Shown: positions 22,282 through 30,587 of the stretch, piece after piece
How positions within the stretch are numbered: position 1 is the stretch's first letter
Layout of the letters: the number at the start of each line of letters is the position of its first letter
DNA from: Vibrio rhizosphaerae
GTDB lineage: Bacteria > Pseudomonadota > Gammaproteobacteria > Enterobacterales > Vibrionaceae
NCBI RefSeq assembly: GCF_024347095.1
Contig: NZ_AP024903.1
Coordinates: 3,286,001-3,350,000, forward strand
Length of the DNA: 64,000 bases
Reading direction: 5' to 3'
Translations under genes and position numbers: made by a program
Notes under the pieces: generated by a model
Databases searched by the model: none
What the model saw: only the letters and a program-made list of their open reading frames with translations
Told to the model about the DNA's origin: nothing

Positions 22282-25200
22282 ATGGCTTGTACATGTGATC
22301 ATAACAAACTGCTGTTGATCGAAGTCACCGGTACCCAACACGACACCCAGCAGGATTTTGCGTTCTATGATCTGACCGATATGAAGCAACAATCAGCGCT
22401 GGAGGGAAAGAAGTATACCGACAAAGCCCTCGCTGAAACGACGATCTACGGCTGGGACTGGTGTCAGGAAAAAGAAAATCGCAATGTATGGCTCTCGGTG
22501 AAAGCCAGCGATGGCCCGATCATGCTGCCGCTGTTCGACAATGTCAGCCATACCCAACGGATCGCAAAAGGCCCGCAAAAATATCAGCTCCATTCATTTA
22601 TCCCGCTGACGCTGTTACCCACATTTAAAGAGCACGCAACCCCTGAAGAGCGCATTGCCCCGCTACGCAAGGGGTATCTCTATATTGCTTACAACGGCAA
22701 AATCTGGCGGGAAATCGAAGTTTCAGCCACAGATGCCGGAGAGCCCTGTTTCAAAGACGTTAACCTCTTTGCTTATCGGCAAGGCCGGGATAAGCCGGTC
22801 AAAACCGAGACGAAACGTGAAGTCACGGGCGAAGCATTAAAAGAGATTTGGTACCCGGCCAAAGAGAATGGCCGTAAAACCGATATTCGCATGGCGTACT
22901 CAGAGGTACAGTGGAGCGGTGAGCGGATCAACAACCTAGAGGCAAACCCATCCGAATTCAATGTACGAATGGAACAGATTGACGACCTGAACCGGGCGTC
23001 CGATATGCTAGAAATGCGAGCCAGAGACGACGTTTCAGAGCTTCAGTTAGCTGACCCTTGTGCATTCAATAAAGACCTATCCGGAGCGGTTCTGCAAACA
23101 CGCCTCCAATCGGCCCAGAAAGAGCGTGAGGAATACTGCAAAGATGACGCCTTTACCACCTATAGTGAAATGAACTATGAGTATGATGCACGTTCTTCGG
23201 TTTTAGGTCGGGTCCTCTGGCAAAAACAAAAAGATGCTAAGGTCGAAAAACTTGGCCCTGAGCCTGATTTTTCTTCATGGGAAGGCGAAGCGACCGGAGA
23301 TTATCTTGCCGATGCAAAAGCAAGAAAACTGCAAGTCCTTTACTTAACCGATCCCGTATTCAACCTGCGGCATCACCTCGCAATCTTGCAATACGCGAAT
23401 AGCTTTTTACAGCAGATTCAGCTGGATGCAATGAGTCAGCCTTTCTACAAAAGCGCTGAACTTTTACAGATATTCGTCTTAACCCCGAAACTCGGAGAAC
23501 AAGAGAATCCATCCTACAAACTGAAAAAACATGTTGATTTGAAAGATCATAGTCCGTTTAAACGGACCTTGCGTTTTCATTGGCGAGAGAAAATACGTGA
23601 TGATGTGAGGAGCCTGCAAAAGAAAGTCCTTGAGCGACTGAAAGACCACAAATACGCTTTCGCTCTAAAAGATATGATCAGTATGGGTAACGGTAACGCA
23701 TTGGGCGCACTCATACAGGTCAATACTTGTCGCCATGCGCTCTTATCTGACCCGGATCAATGTGATCAGTTGCTGCCAAAACATAAACGTCGTGACTTTT
23801 CATCCTCACTGGCAGCGGTCAATGAAATCTTTGTCGAAGATAGTTCTCACCCATTAAGAGAGGTATTGTTCGGGAGCAAAAAAACTCAGGAAACCCTCAA
23901 CGAATATTTAGATACCGCCGAAGAAACTGCACCTTACAAAAAAGAGCTGGAGAAACTGGAAGGTGAAGCCAATGACGGCTCCGGCATTATCAATGTTGCT
24001 CTGCTGGCTAAAATCGTCTCGCAAGGGCTGGAGATCAAACCTGAAAGCCTTGAGCAGGTAGAAGCCGGCACGTTAATTCGAATATCCCAAGATGCGGAAC
24101 AATCGGAATTTCCGCAAGTGCGCCGTATTATGGGGGCTATCGATGCCATGCTCAGCAGCTATTTCCAACACGGCTTGGATTTAACCACATTAGCCGGAGC
24201 GTTGGCTGAAACAAAACAAGCCACCATCTCAATGCCGTTTAAAAAGCTCTATACCGATGCCGTGGGCATGGCCAAAATGTTTGGTGGTGATACCTTAAAA
24301 TCGCTGACCTTTGTCCCGGTAACTGGTGAAAAAATTGAAGGTTTTGTGATTGGTCTCGACAACCCTGATGCCAAATTCGGTGTTGGTCCTGAGCAATCAT
24401 CAGGGAGTTACCGCAACACACAAGGCAGACAAATTGCCCACGGTGATTTGTCTGTGGACGGTGAGAAAATCGCGTCAACCAGCAAAGCACGGATGCCCAA
24501 AAACACCAGTCTGGATATTCAGGAAGATTTACAACTGCTCATGCTGAAAGATGTCGATTCAGAAGCAGCCCTGTTTATCAAAAATAACCATAAGCTGATT
24601 GATGAGCTCAAAACCGCAGATTTATCTAAAGACCATGTCACCAAAACCAATGCCTACGAGAAATTCCATATTCCTTTATTTGTCTTGGGCATAGAACTGA
24701 TAAATTGCTGGAATGCATTGAGTTATATATATAAAAATATTGGTAAAGATAATGCCTATTCCATACTTAATTTAAGCAGCGCAATAATGGATATATCAAT
24801 AGCCAGTGTTCACAGCCGAAATTTACTAAAAGCAAACAATGGGCGGTTATTTGCCCTATCAGATAAAACTATGATTCAGTTAAGTGCTGAAACACAGGCC
24901 GCTTGGCCGAAAGGCAAGCTCGGTGTTGAACTGGTTGGACGGGTTACCATCCTGGAGTTTGCTGGCTTTGCTGCTGGGTTACTGACAGCAGGACTGATGG
25001 TATGGGATATGATCCGCCTGTTTAACAGAAAAGATAATGATGCGGCTTGGGGCACAGCCTTAATGGCGACCGGGGTTGTCTTCGGCTCAGTGGCAGGGCT
25101 GTTTTTCTCTTCTACCTGGACATTTTTAGGCATGGGGCCGATCGGCTGGATCTCATTAATTGTTATAGGGGCCGGTTTTTTGATTACCTATCTGTTTACC

Positions 25201-26049
25201 GACGGGCCATTAGAAGCATGGATTAAAAATGGCCCCTTCGGTGAAGATCCGGCCTCTGGTGATGATGACTATGCCTTTTTGACCCAACAGCCGGAAGAAG
25301 CCTATAAACAGTTACTCAGCCTGTTTGTGTCTCTGCGTATCCAGGTTGACCCCATTGATGCAGCGCCCTTTAGTGCCACCCAACGACACGCCTATAAAAC
25401 CACCGGCATCACTCACTGTGTGCGGATCAAATCCAATGTGGCGCAATTATTCAATATTCAGGATAATAAAATCCAATTCAAGGTGAAATTCCGGCAAGTG
25501 CTGGAGCGGGTCAGTGAAAACAGAGGGGAGATAGAAGCCAGAGAAAATATGAAACGCACCTTTGGCGATGAAACAGCGGCAAGGTTCAGGGGCCCGATGT
25601 GGCAGGTGATTAAGCATCAATCGATTAAGGAAGCTGAAACCATCACCAACGCAGAAGAACGCATTTATCTGTTTAAAAACACCTATGCAAACCAAGAGAG
25701 TGTGGTATCTCCTCAGGCAATCACACGCTACCAGCGCAATATTCAGGTATTGGCACAGGTCGAAGTAAAAAATATGGTCTTCCCTCAGCCCCCGTTGGCT
25801 GAATTTAAAGAAACCCAGCGGCATTTGACTGAGGGCAAAATTAGCATCAAGGTTGCTGATTTTGATGACGGTCAGCCCGTCGGCTTCTGGGAGACCCTGA
25901 TGAATGAGCCGAAGAGCCACCCGGTCAATTATTTCTGGGCCGACTCCCGTGAGCGAGAGTATCAGTTTACTGCTACCGATAAACAAACGGACAGTCAGTC
26001 ACAACCGGAGACACAGGTCGCTCCGCAAGCACAATTACAGCAAGGGTAA
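22282..26049 (+). CDS. VasX-like T6SS effector candidate, pore-forming type
   Basis: A 1255-residue protein. The N-terminal about 200 residues carry an RKGYLYIAYNGKIWREIEV element like that seen in VasX/BTH_I2691-type effector N-termini. The middle is long, charged and helical. Near the C-terminus there are about three hydrophobic segments (roughly 886-909, 923-947, 948-973: FAGFAAGLLTAGLMVWDMI, ALMATGVVFGSVAGLFF, GWISLIVIGAGFLITYLF), followed by about 280 soluble residues. This suits a colicin-like membrane-permeabilising toxin. The next gene encodes a membrane protein, fitting immunity against such a toxin. The DNA around 24700-24840 is markedly AT-rich against its surroundings. The family link is by eye; exact homology to VasX is not proven. 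Confidence 0.7.
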   Translation: MACTCDHNKLLLIEVTGTQHDTQQDFAFYDLTDMKQQSALEGKKYTDKALAETTIYGWDWCQEKENRNVWLSVKASDGPIMLPLFDNVSHTQRIAKGPQKYQLHSFIPLTLLPTFKEHATPEERIAPLRKGYLYIAYNGKIWREIEVSATDAGEPCFKDVNLFAYRQGRDKPVKTETKREVTGEALKEIWYPAKENGRKTDIRMAYSEVQWSGERINNLEANPSEFNVRMEQIDDLNRASDMLEMRARDDVSELQLADPCAFNKDLSGAVLQTRLQSAQKEREEYCKDDAFTTYSEMNYEYDARSSVLGRVLWQKQKDAKVEKLGPEPDFSSWEGEATGDYLADAKARKLQVLYLTDPVFNLRHHLAILQYANSFLQQIQLDAMSQPFYKSAELLQIFVLTPKLGEQENPSYKLKKHVDLKDHSPFKRTLRFHWREKIRDDVRSLQKKVLERLKDHKYAFALKDMISMGNGNALGALIQVNTCRHALLSDPDQCDQLLPKHKRRDFSSSLAAVNEIFVEDSSHPLREVLFGSKKTQETLNEYLDTAEETAPYKKELEKLEGEANDGSGIINVALLAKIVSQGLEIKPESLEQVEAGTLIRISQDAEQSEFPQVRRIMGAIDAMLSSYFQHGLDLTTLAGALAETKQATISMPFKKLYTDAVGMAKMFGGDTLKSLTFVPVTGEKIEGFVIGLDNPDAKFGVGPEQSSGSYRNTQGRQIAHGDLSVDGEKIASTSKARMPKNTSLDIQEDLQLLMLKDVDSEAALFIKNNHKLIDELKTADLSKDHVTKTNAYEKFHIPLFVLGIELINCWNALSYIYKNIGKDNAYSILNLSSAIMDISIASVHSRNLLKANNGRLFALSDKTMIQLSAETQAAWPKGKLGVELVGRVTILEFAGFAAGLLTAGLMVWDMIRLFNRKDNDAAWGTALMATGVVFGSVAGLFFSSTWTFLGMGPIGWISLIVIGAGFLITYLFTDGPLEAWIKNGPFGEDPASGDDDYAFLTQQPEEAYKQLLSLFVSLRIQVDPIDAAPFSATQRHAYKTTGITHCVRIKSNVAQLFNIQDNKIQFKVKFRQVLERVSENRGEIEARENMKRTFGDETAARFRGPMWQVIKHQSIKEAETITNAEERIYLFKNTYANQESVVSPQAITRYQRNIQVLAQVEVKNMVFPQPPLAEFKETQRHLTEGKISIKVADFDDGQPVGFWETLMNEPKSHPVNYFWADSREREYQFTATDKQTDSQSQPETQVAPQAQLQQG

Positions 26050-26055
26050 CCATCC

Positions 26056-27048
26056 ATGAGTCAAACCGTCTACCAACAACACGCCTATCGCAGCAATCAG
26101 GTCCCTCCGCAGAAACCGCGCCCGGAGAAAACGCTTGCCCAGCGCTTACTGTCTGCCGGGCAACGAATGCTACCCTGGAGCCGGCCGACCCAGACGGTGA
26201 GTACCCGCACTGCACAAGTATCCCCCAGCCAGTGGCAAAAGATGAAAACAATCGCCCCAAATCAGGAATGTTTTTGGAACGAACAGACGTTAGAAGGTTT
26301 AACCGGTAATATTTGGGCAAGGGTATATTTAATTTTTTCGGGACTAGGAAAATTCGTAATATTATATTTTACACCAATATTTATTGTTACTTTATTATTA
26401 ACGTCTTTAGTTACGACTGGAAGATTTGGTCTATCTGATTGGATAGAAGCACTTTGGGCTTATTTTCTATATGCGATTTTTCCCGCTAGCATTATCTGGG
26501 GACAATTCGAAATGTATAACCGAAGCTACTGGAAACCAAAGTTACTTCGTAAATTACTTGATGCTCAAAAGAAGTTTGAACTCAATCGCCGTACCGGTAT
26601 GGTGACCCTGTATAAACGGGGCGGCAAAGTTCGTTATTCGTATCCCTTTGTTGAGTTTGACTGCATTCTGGCCACCACGCCGAGTCAGCAGGGCTTAGTC
26701 AATTACTCGTTGTTATTGGCACACCGCTATAGCGGCTCTATGCATGGCGTACCACTGGGGGTGTTAGTGACCCCGCATGAAACTGTCGCTGAATATTACC
26801 GGCTGTGGAATATGATTCAGTGCTATATGGATGTCACCCAGCCATTACCGGATATTTTATTGCTCGAAGAAGCCCGTCCCAAAGACCCGACCACCGCGGC
26901 CTACGACCAACAAACCGGCCGGAACCCACGCTACTGGCGGGATATGTCTGATGACGCTTACGCAGAGGCGATCACGCAAATTGAGGCCAAACAGAGCAAG
27001 ATGTCGGAAACCGGCCCGGAAATTGATATTTTTGCCAAAGCATCATGA
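26056..27048 (+). CDS. Candidate membrane immunity protein for the VasX-like effector (copy A)
   Basis: A 330-residue protein 6 bases after the effector stop. Order: a basic, proline-rich N-terminus (1-75), two hydrophobic segments (about 92-120 and 130-147) forming a membrane hairpin, then a soluble domain (about 160-300) with NRRTGMVTLYKRGGKV and FVEFDCILATTPSQQGLVNYSLLLAHRYSG, which looks like DUF6708. The place after a pore-forming effector and the membrane topology suggest the TsiV2-like immunity role. Three near-identical copies lie at 38338-41326 and differ mainly in the membrane hairpin. Family name is tentative; the immunity role is inference. Confidence 0.65.
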   Translation: MSQTVYQQHAYRSNQVPPQKPRPEKTLAQRLLSAGQRMLPWSRPTQTVSTRTAQVSPSQWQKMKTIAPNQECFWNEQTLEGLTGNIWARVYLIFSGLGKFVILYFTPIFIVTLLLTSLVTTGRFGLSDWIEALWAYFLYAIFPASIIWGQFEMYNRSYWKPKLLRKLLDAQKKFELNRRTGMVTLYKRGGKVRYSYPFVEFDCILATTPSQQGLVNYSLLLAHRYSGSMHGVPLGVLVTPHETVAEYYRLWNMIQCYMDVTQPLPDILLLEEARPKDPTTAAYDQQTGRNPRYWRDMSDDAYAEAITQIEAKQSKMSETGPEIDIFAKAS

Positions 27049-27056
27049 ATATAGAA

Positions 27057-27096
27057 AAAGAGGGATCAGCAACCTGATCCCTCTTTATATTTTTTA
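27057..27096 (+). terminator. Rho-independent terminator of T6SS cluster 1
   Basis: AGAGGGATCAG-CAAC-CTGATCCCTCT gives an 11-bp perfect stem followed by TTATATTTTTT. It ends the hcp/vgrG/effector/immunity unit. A damaged copy occurs at 43395-43435 and an intact variant at 44536. Confidence 0.88.
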
Positions 27097-27279
27097 AACC
27101 CCTTTGACGTCTTCTTTAATCAAATTTATCTCATCAAACGTAATCAGATTATTGAGAAATAGCAGAATCTCACGCAATTCATTTTGGTCAACGGAAGGTG
27201 CGGTGCTGGTGGCAAGAAAATCAATCAAATAACCGCGAGCAGTCAGGTGTAAATCAAGGTTAGATTGTGAGTTTGACAT
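27094..27279 (-). CDS. Small conserved protein of the repeat module (copy 1)
   Basis: 61 residues, MSNSQSNLDLHLTARGYLI... ending INLIKEDVKGV. I chose the ATG at 27279 because GGGAG sits 5-9 bases upstream and because copy 3 keeps the protein from this methionine but not the sequence before it. The protein is acidic, helical and leucine-rich, with no motif I recognise. It is encoded antisense between two T6SS units and has copies at 37537 and 44569. The leader carries the paired arms described at 27322-27498. A regulatory or small immunity/antitoxin role is possible, but nothing in the sequence decides it. Confidence 0.65.
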   Translation of the reverse strand: MSNSQSNLDLHLTARGYLIDFLATSTAPSVDQNELREILLFLNNLITFDEINLIKEDVKGV

Positions 27280-27648
27280 AAGTAACTCCCTGAGTTGGTT
27301 ATAAACTATCACCAATCAAAGGTTCCTAATCTTCGAGTGGTGAACTGAACGAGGTTAGGAACTACCGCACTCAAGGAAACGGCCTGACCGAAATCAGCCT
27401 GTCCAGTCCACCATAATTTAGGTGTGCAAGACTGCATATAGTAAAGTCTGTATATACCGACGTCTATATGTCTTGAGTTTTTACGCAGGGTTCCTAATCC
27501 CGACACCGAATTTTATCGGTGCGAATTCAGGGTAAGCGGTGTCTAGTTGCTGACGAGTCATAAGAAAATAAAGCGCGTGTCATAGCGTAAAATCTCATAC
27601 TTTGCTCACACTGGGGTCATCATTATTTTGCGAGTAATTTCACACTGT
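27096..27648. repeat. 0.55 kb repeat module, copy 1
   Basis: By eye it is nearly identical to 37540-38092 (offset about 10.44 kb, one single-base indel). It holds the small minus-strand gene, its structured leader and the TTTTGCGAGTAATTTCACA motif at the right edge. Identity stops right after this motif (CACTGTTATC versus CACTGTGCTG). The third copy (44569-45122) is more diverged. Confidence 0.85.
27322..27498 (-). ncRNA. Candidate structured leader RNA, copy 1
   Basis: Arm 1 GTTCCTAAT (27322-27330), arm 2 TTAGGAAC (27355-27362) and arm 3 GTTCCTAA (27490-27497): arm 2 can pair with either arm 1 or arm 3. Inside the arm 2/arm 3 loop, ACTCAAG (27369-27375) pairs with CTTGAGT (27472-27478). In copy 3 both stems keep pairing with different bases. 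It is the leader of the small gene on the minus strand. No known RNA family is recognised. Confidence 0.5.
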
Positions 27649-27757
27649 TATCTATCTCTATAAAAGTGAGACCTCCCTTCAGGAAAAGCGCTTTTCTTCT
27701 CATTTATCAGTCATATTTTTGTTTTCATCAGGATTCATATAACCGTTTCGTTATAAT
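27623..27757 (+). promoter_or_regulatory. Conserved upstream motif and promoter of T6SS cluster 2
   Basis: TATTTTGCGAGTAATTTCACA (27625-27645) is shared with 35869, 38069 and 45099. It is followed by TTCATCAGGATTCATAT and TATAAT at 27752-27757. Transcription from here would reach the second vgrG at 27867. Confidence 0.5.
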
Positions 27758-27866
27758 AGCGCTGGCTCTGTTTTCGTCTGCAAAAATAAATAGATAAACG
27801 CATCCACATTCAGACAGAGCAGTTCATCTTCATCATTTGCTTATTTCACAATGTCAGGTAAAAACT

Positions 27867-30017
27867 ATGGGGACTTTGAACTTCCGTCTTGTCAGTAGTG
27901 TCGGTGAAGCGTTGGTCGTCCGTGACTATCAGGGACATGAATCGATCTCTGATTCATTGGATGCACAGGGCAACCCGGTGTATGGCTTTCGCTATCACAT
28001 CGAGCTGGCCAGCCGCGATTCCGGCATCCGTGCCGAGCAACTGGTTGATACCGCAGCCGTGCTGGAAGTCATCCGCAATGGCGAAGTGGTGCAGCAAGTC
28101 CACGGCATTGTGCGCAGCTTCAGCCGCGGTGATACCGGCCATCATCACACTTATTATTCCCTGACACTGGTGCCCGCGCTTGAGCGGTTGTCATTGCGCC
28201 ATAACAGCCGGATTTTCCAACAGAAAACCGTCCCTGAGATTCTGGCGATGCTCCTCTCGGAAATGAACATCACCGACTACGCCTTCTCCGTCAAACGCGA
28301 ATGTGCACCGCGGGAGTTCTGTGTTCAGTATCGGGAGACCGATTTAGCGTTCTTCCACCGGCTGGCGGCAGAAGAAGGCTTAATGTACACCTTCAGCCAC
28401 GAGGCCGAAAAACATACCTTAATTGTCACCGACAATAGCGCCGGATTTACTCAGCTGGGCGGTACTGTGCCGTATAACGTGCTCTCCGGTGGTGTGGCTG
28501 ACACCCCATATGTCTCCGCCATGCGTGAGACCAAACAGTCCGAAGTCACCGAAGTGACGCAGCGTGACTATAGTTTTAAAAAGCCGTCTTACAGTTTTAA
28601 ACAGTCGGCATTGGGCAGTGATATGGCCTATCAGTTGCCGGACTACCAACACTACGATGCACCGGGGCGCTATAAAGACGATGCCAGCGGCAAAGCCTTC
28701 AGTCAGATTAAGCTCGAACATCTGCGCCGCACCAGTCATACCGCAGCCGGTAAAAGTAACGAAGCCAAACTTCAGGCCGGGGTGGTGTTTACACTGGCCG
28801 ACCATCTTGATAGTGCAATGAACCGCCCCTGGCTGATTGTCGGGATTGACCATCAGGGCAGTCAGCCTCAGGCACTGGAAGAATCCGGTGGCAGCGGTGC
28901 CACCACTTACAGCAACCAGTTTGTCGTCATCCCGAATGAAACTCTGTGGCGTATGCAGCCCCAGCCAAAACCGCAAGTCGATGGCCCGATGGTCGCGACT
29001 GTTGTCGGCCCCAAAGGCGAAGAAATCTACTGTGATGAACATGGCCGGGTGAAAGTCTCTTTCCCGTGGGACCGCTCCAGCAACGAAGACGAGCACAGCT
29101 CCTGCTGGGTGCGCGTCGCACAAGGCTGGGCAGGCGCCCAGTACGGTATGATGGCGATCCCTCGTATCGGTCATGAAGTGATTGTCACCTTCCTCAACGG
29201 TGACCCTGATCAACCGATGGTGACCGGGCGCACCTATCATGCGACCAACACGCCGCCCTATCCTCTGCCGGATCACAAAACCAAAACCGTGATTCGCACC
29301 CAGACCCATCAGGGCACCGGTTTCAACGAATTAAGTTTTGAAGACCAGTCCGGCAGCGAGAAGATTTATCTTCATGCGCAGAAAGACTATGAAGCGCTGG
29401 TTGAAAATGACAGCACCACCCAGATTAAGCATGACCGCCATCTCACGGTTGAAAATGACCGTTACAGCCATGTGCAGGTCAACGACCATCTGAGTATTGA
29501 CGGTGAGCAGCGGACCGCAATCAAACAGAACCTCACCCTCGAAACCGATGCCTCACTGCATCAGAAGGTCGGTCAGAAAACCATTGTCGATTCAGGCAGC
29601 GAAGTGCACCTCAAGGCCGGAAACGCTGTGGTACTCGATGCCGGTAATGAAATCACCGTCAAAGTCGGCGGCAGTTTTATCAAAGTCGATGCAGGCGGCG
29701 TACATGTGGTCAGCGGTGCGATCAACCTTAACTCCGGCGGCAGTGCCGGCAGCGGCAGCGGTTACGCCGGCCAGCTTGCAACCATGCCGAATCTTCTCAC
29801 CGCGTTAACAGCTCCGGAGGAGGCACAGGCTTTAGATATCACCGCAACCCAAACGCCTGCATCCCCGGCGATCTACACGCTTGCTTCGCCGAAAAATATT
29901 CAGGCACCAGCATTTGAACAGGTTTCAATGCAGAACACACCGATGTCGAAAATGTGTCAGCGCCAGCCGGACGGAAGCTGTCCGCGTGGTGACTGTCCGT
30001 GTACCTCGGAGGCATAA
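27867..30017 (+). CDS. vgrG: T6SS spike protein VgrG (cluster 2)
   Basis: 716 residues, near-identical to the first VgrG (19349) over the gp27/gp5/needle part to about residue 655. It then has a different tail (LDITATQTPASPA... ending CQRQPDGSCPRGDCPCTSEA). Both tails end in a C-x5-G-x-C-P motif. The start is the ATG in AAAACTATGGGG, identical in both copies. The DNA identity covers about 2 kb and starts just before the ATG. With no catalytic extension, it should deliver the LysM effector via the DUF4123 adaptor that follows 3 bases later. Confidence 0.95.
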   Translation: MGTLNFRLVSSVGEALVVRDYQGHESISDSLDAQGNPVYGFRYHIELASRDSGIRAEQLVDTAAVLEVIRNGEVVQQVHGIVRSFSRGDTGHHHTYYSLTLVPALERLSLRHNSRIFQQKTVPEILAMLLSEMNITDYAFSVKRECAPREFCVQYRETDLAFFHRLAAEEGLMYTFSHEAEKHTLIVTDNSAGFTQLGGTVPYNVLSGGVADTPYVSAMRETKQSEVTEVTQRDYSFKKPSYSFKQSALGSDMAYQLPDYQHYDAPGRYKDDASGKAFSQIKLEHLRRTSHTAAGKSNEAKLQAGVVFTLADHLDSAMNRPWLIVGIDHQGSQPQALEESGGSGATTYSNQFVVIPNETLWRMQPQPKPQVDGPMVATVVGPKGEEIYCDEHGRVKVSFPWDRSSNEDEHSSCWVRVAQGWAGAQYGMMAIPRIGHEVIVTFLNGDPDQPMVTGRTYHATNTPPYPLPDHKTKTVIRTQTHQGTGFNELSFEDQSGSEKIYLHAQKDYEALVENDSTTQIKHDRHLTVENDRYSHVQVNDHLSIDGEQRTAIKQNLTLETDASLHQKVGQKTIVDSGSEVHLKAGNAVVLDAGNEITVKVGGSFIKVDAGGVHVVSGAINLNSGGSAGSGSGYAGQLATMPNLLTALTAPEEAQALDITATQTPASPAIYTLASPKNIQAPAFEQVSMQNTPMSKMCQRQPDGSCPRGDCPCTSEA

Positions 30018-30020
30018 ATA

Positions 30021-30587
30021 ATGAGGCTTTTCCCAGCATTACAAGATAGTTCACTGGTACATTGGCTGGTGGTTGATTCCGTCCGGGTACCGGATATCAC
30101 CCAACTCGTTTACCAGTATGAGAAAAACATTGAGTTATATCGCCTGTTTGCCGGTACCCCGTTCGATCATTTAATTGAGCAAAGCCCGGTGGCTTTCCGC
30201 TATAGCGGTGTGACAGAAATCGAGCGACAGCTCAAAGAAGATTTTGCACTCCGAACCAGTAGCGTGCTGTTTTCCTGTGATCCGTCTGTTGCGACTGAAT
30301 CGGTCATTCAGCATTTTCAGGCACTGCTTTATGTGGTCGTTGCTGATTCCCCGATTCTATTTCGTTATTATGCCAGCCCGATGTGGAATGACGTTGCGCC
30401 AGAAACCACCGCAGAGGATCGATGTACACTGCTGGGCCCGTGTCAGGCACTGAGTTGGGTAGACAGCCAGCAGAACGGCCATTCACTCAGACAGTTTCCC
30501 GAGGCGAAGACCGAAGCCGATTTCCAGTTACCGTACCATTTACAATCCCCCGTATTTAACGCATTGGTAGAACAACGTTATGGCTAA
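30021..30587 (+). CDS. DUF4123-like T6SS adaptor (cluster 2)
   Basis: A 188-residue protein, shorter than the cluster 1 adaptor and hardly alike in sequence, but in the same position. HWLVVDSVRVPDI at the start and FQALLYVVVADSPILFRYYASPMW in the middle correspond to the DUF4123 core; the C-terminal extension of the 266-residue adaptor is missing. It overlaps the effector start by 8 bases. Divergence of adaptor and VgrG tail while the VgrG core stays identical fits a cargo-specific role. Confidence 0.75.
   Translation: MRLFPALQDSSLVHWLVVDSVRVPDITQLVYQYEKNIELYRLFAGTPFDHLIEQSPVAFRYSGVTEIERQLKEDFALRTSSVLFSCDPSVATESVIQHFQALLYVVVADSPILFRYYASPMWNDVAPETTAEDRCTLLGPCQALSWVDSQQNGHSLRQFPEAKTEADFQLPYHLQSPVFNALVEQRYG

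Noticed and set aside
27322..27498. Integron attC recombination site
   Set aside because: The repeated arms gave this idea, but the GTTRRRY/RYYYAAC core pairs and the usual imperfect L boxes are not seen, and no integron integrase or cassette array is present. I cannot fully exclude a distant recombination hairpin.
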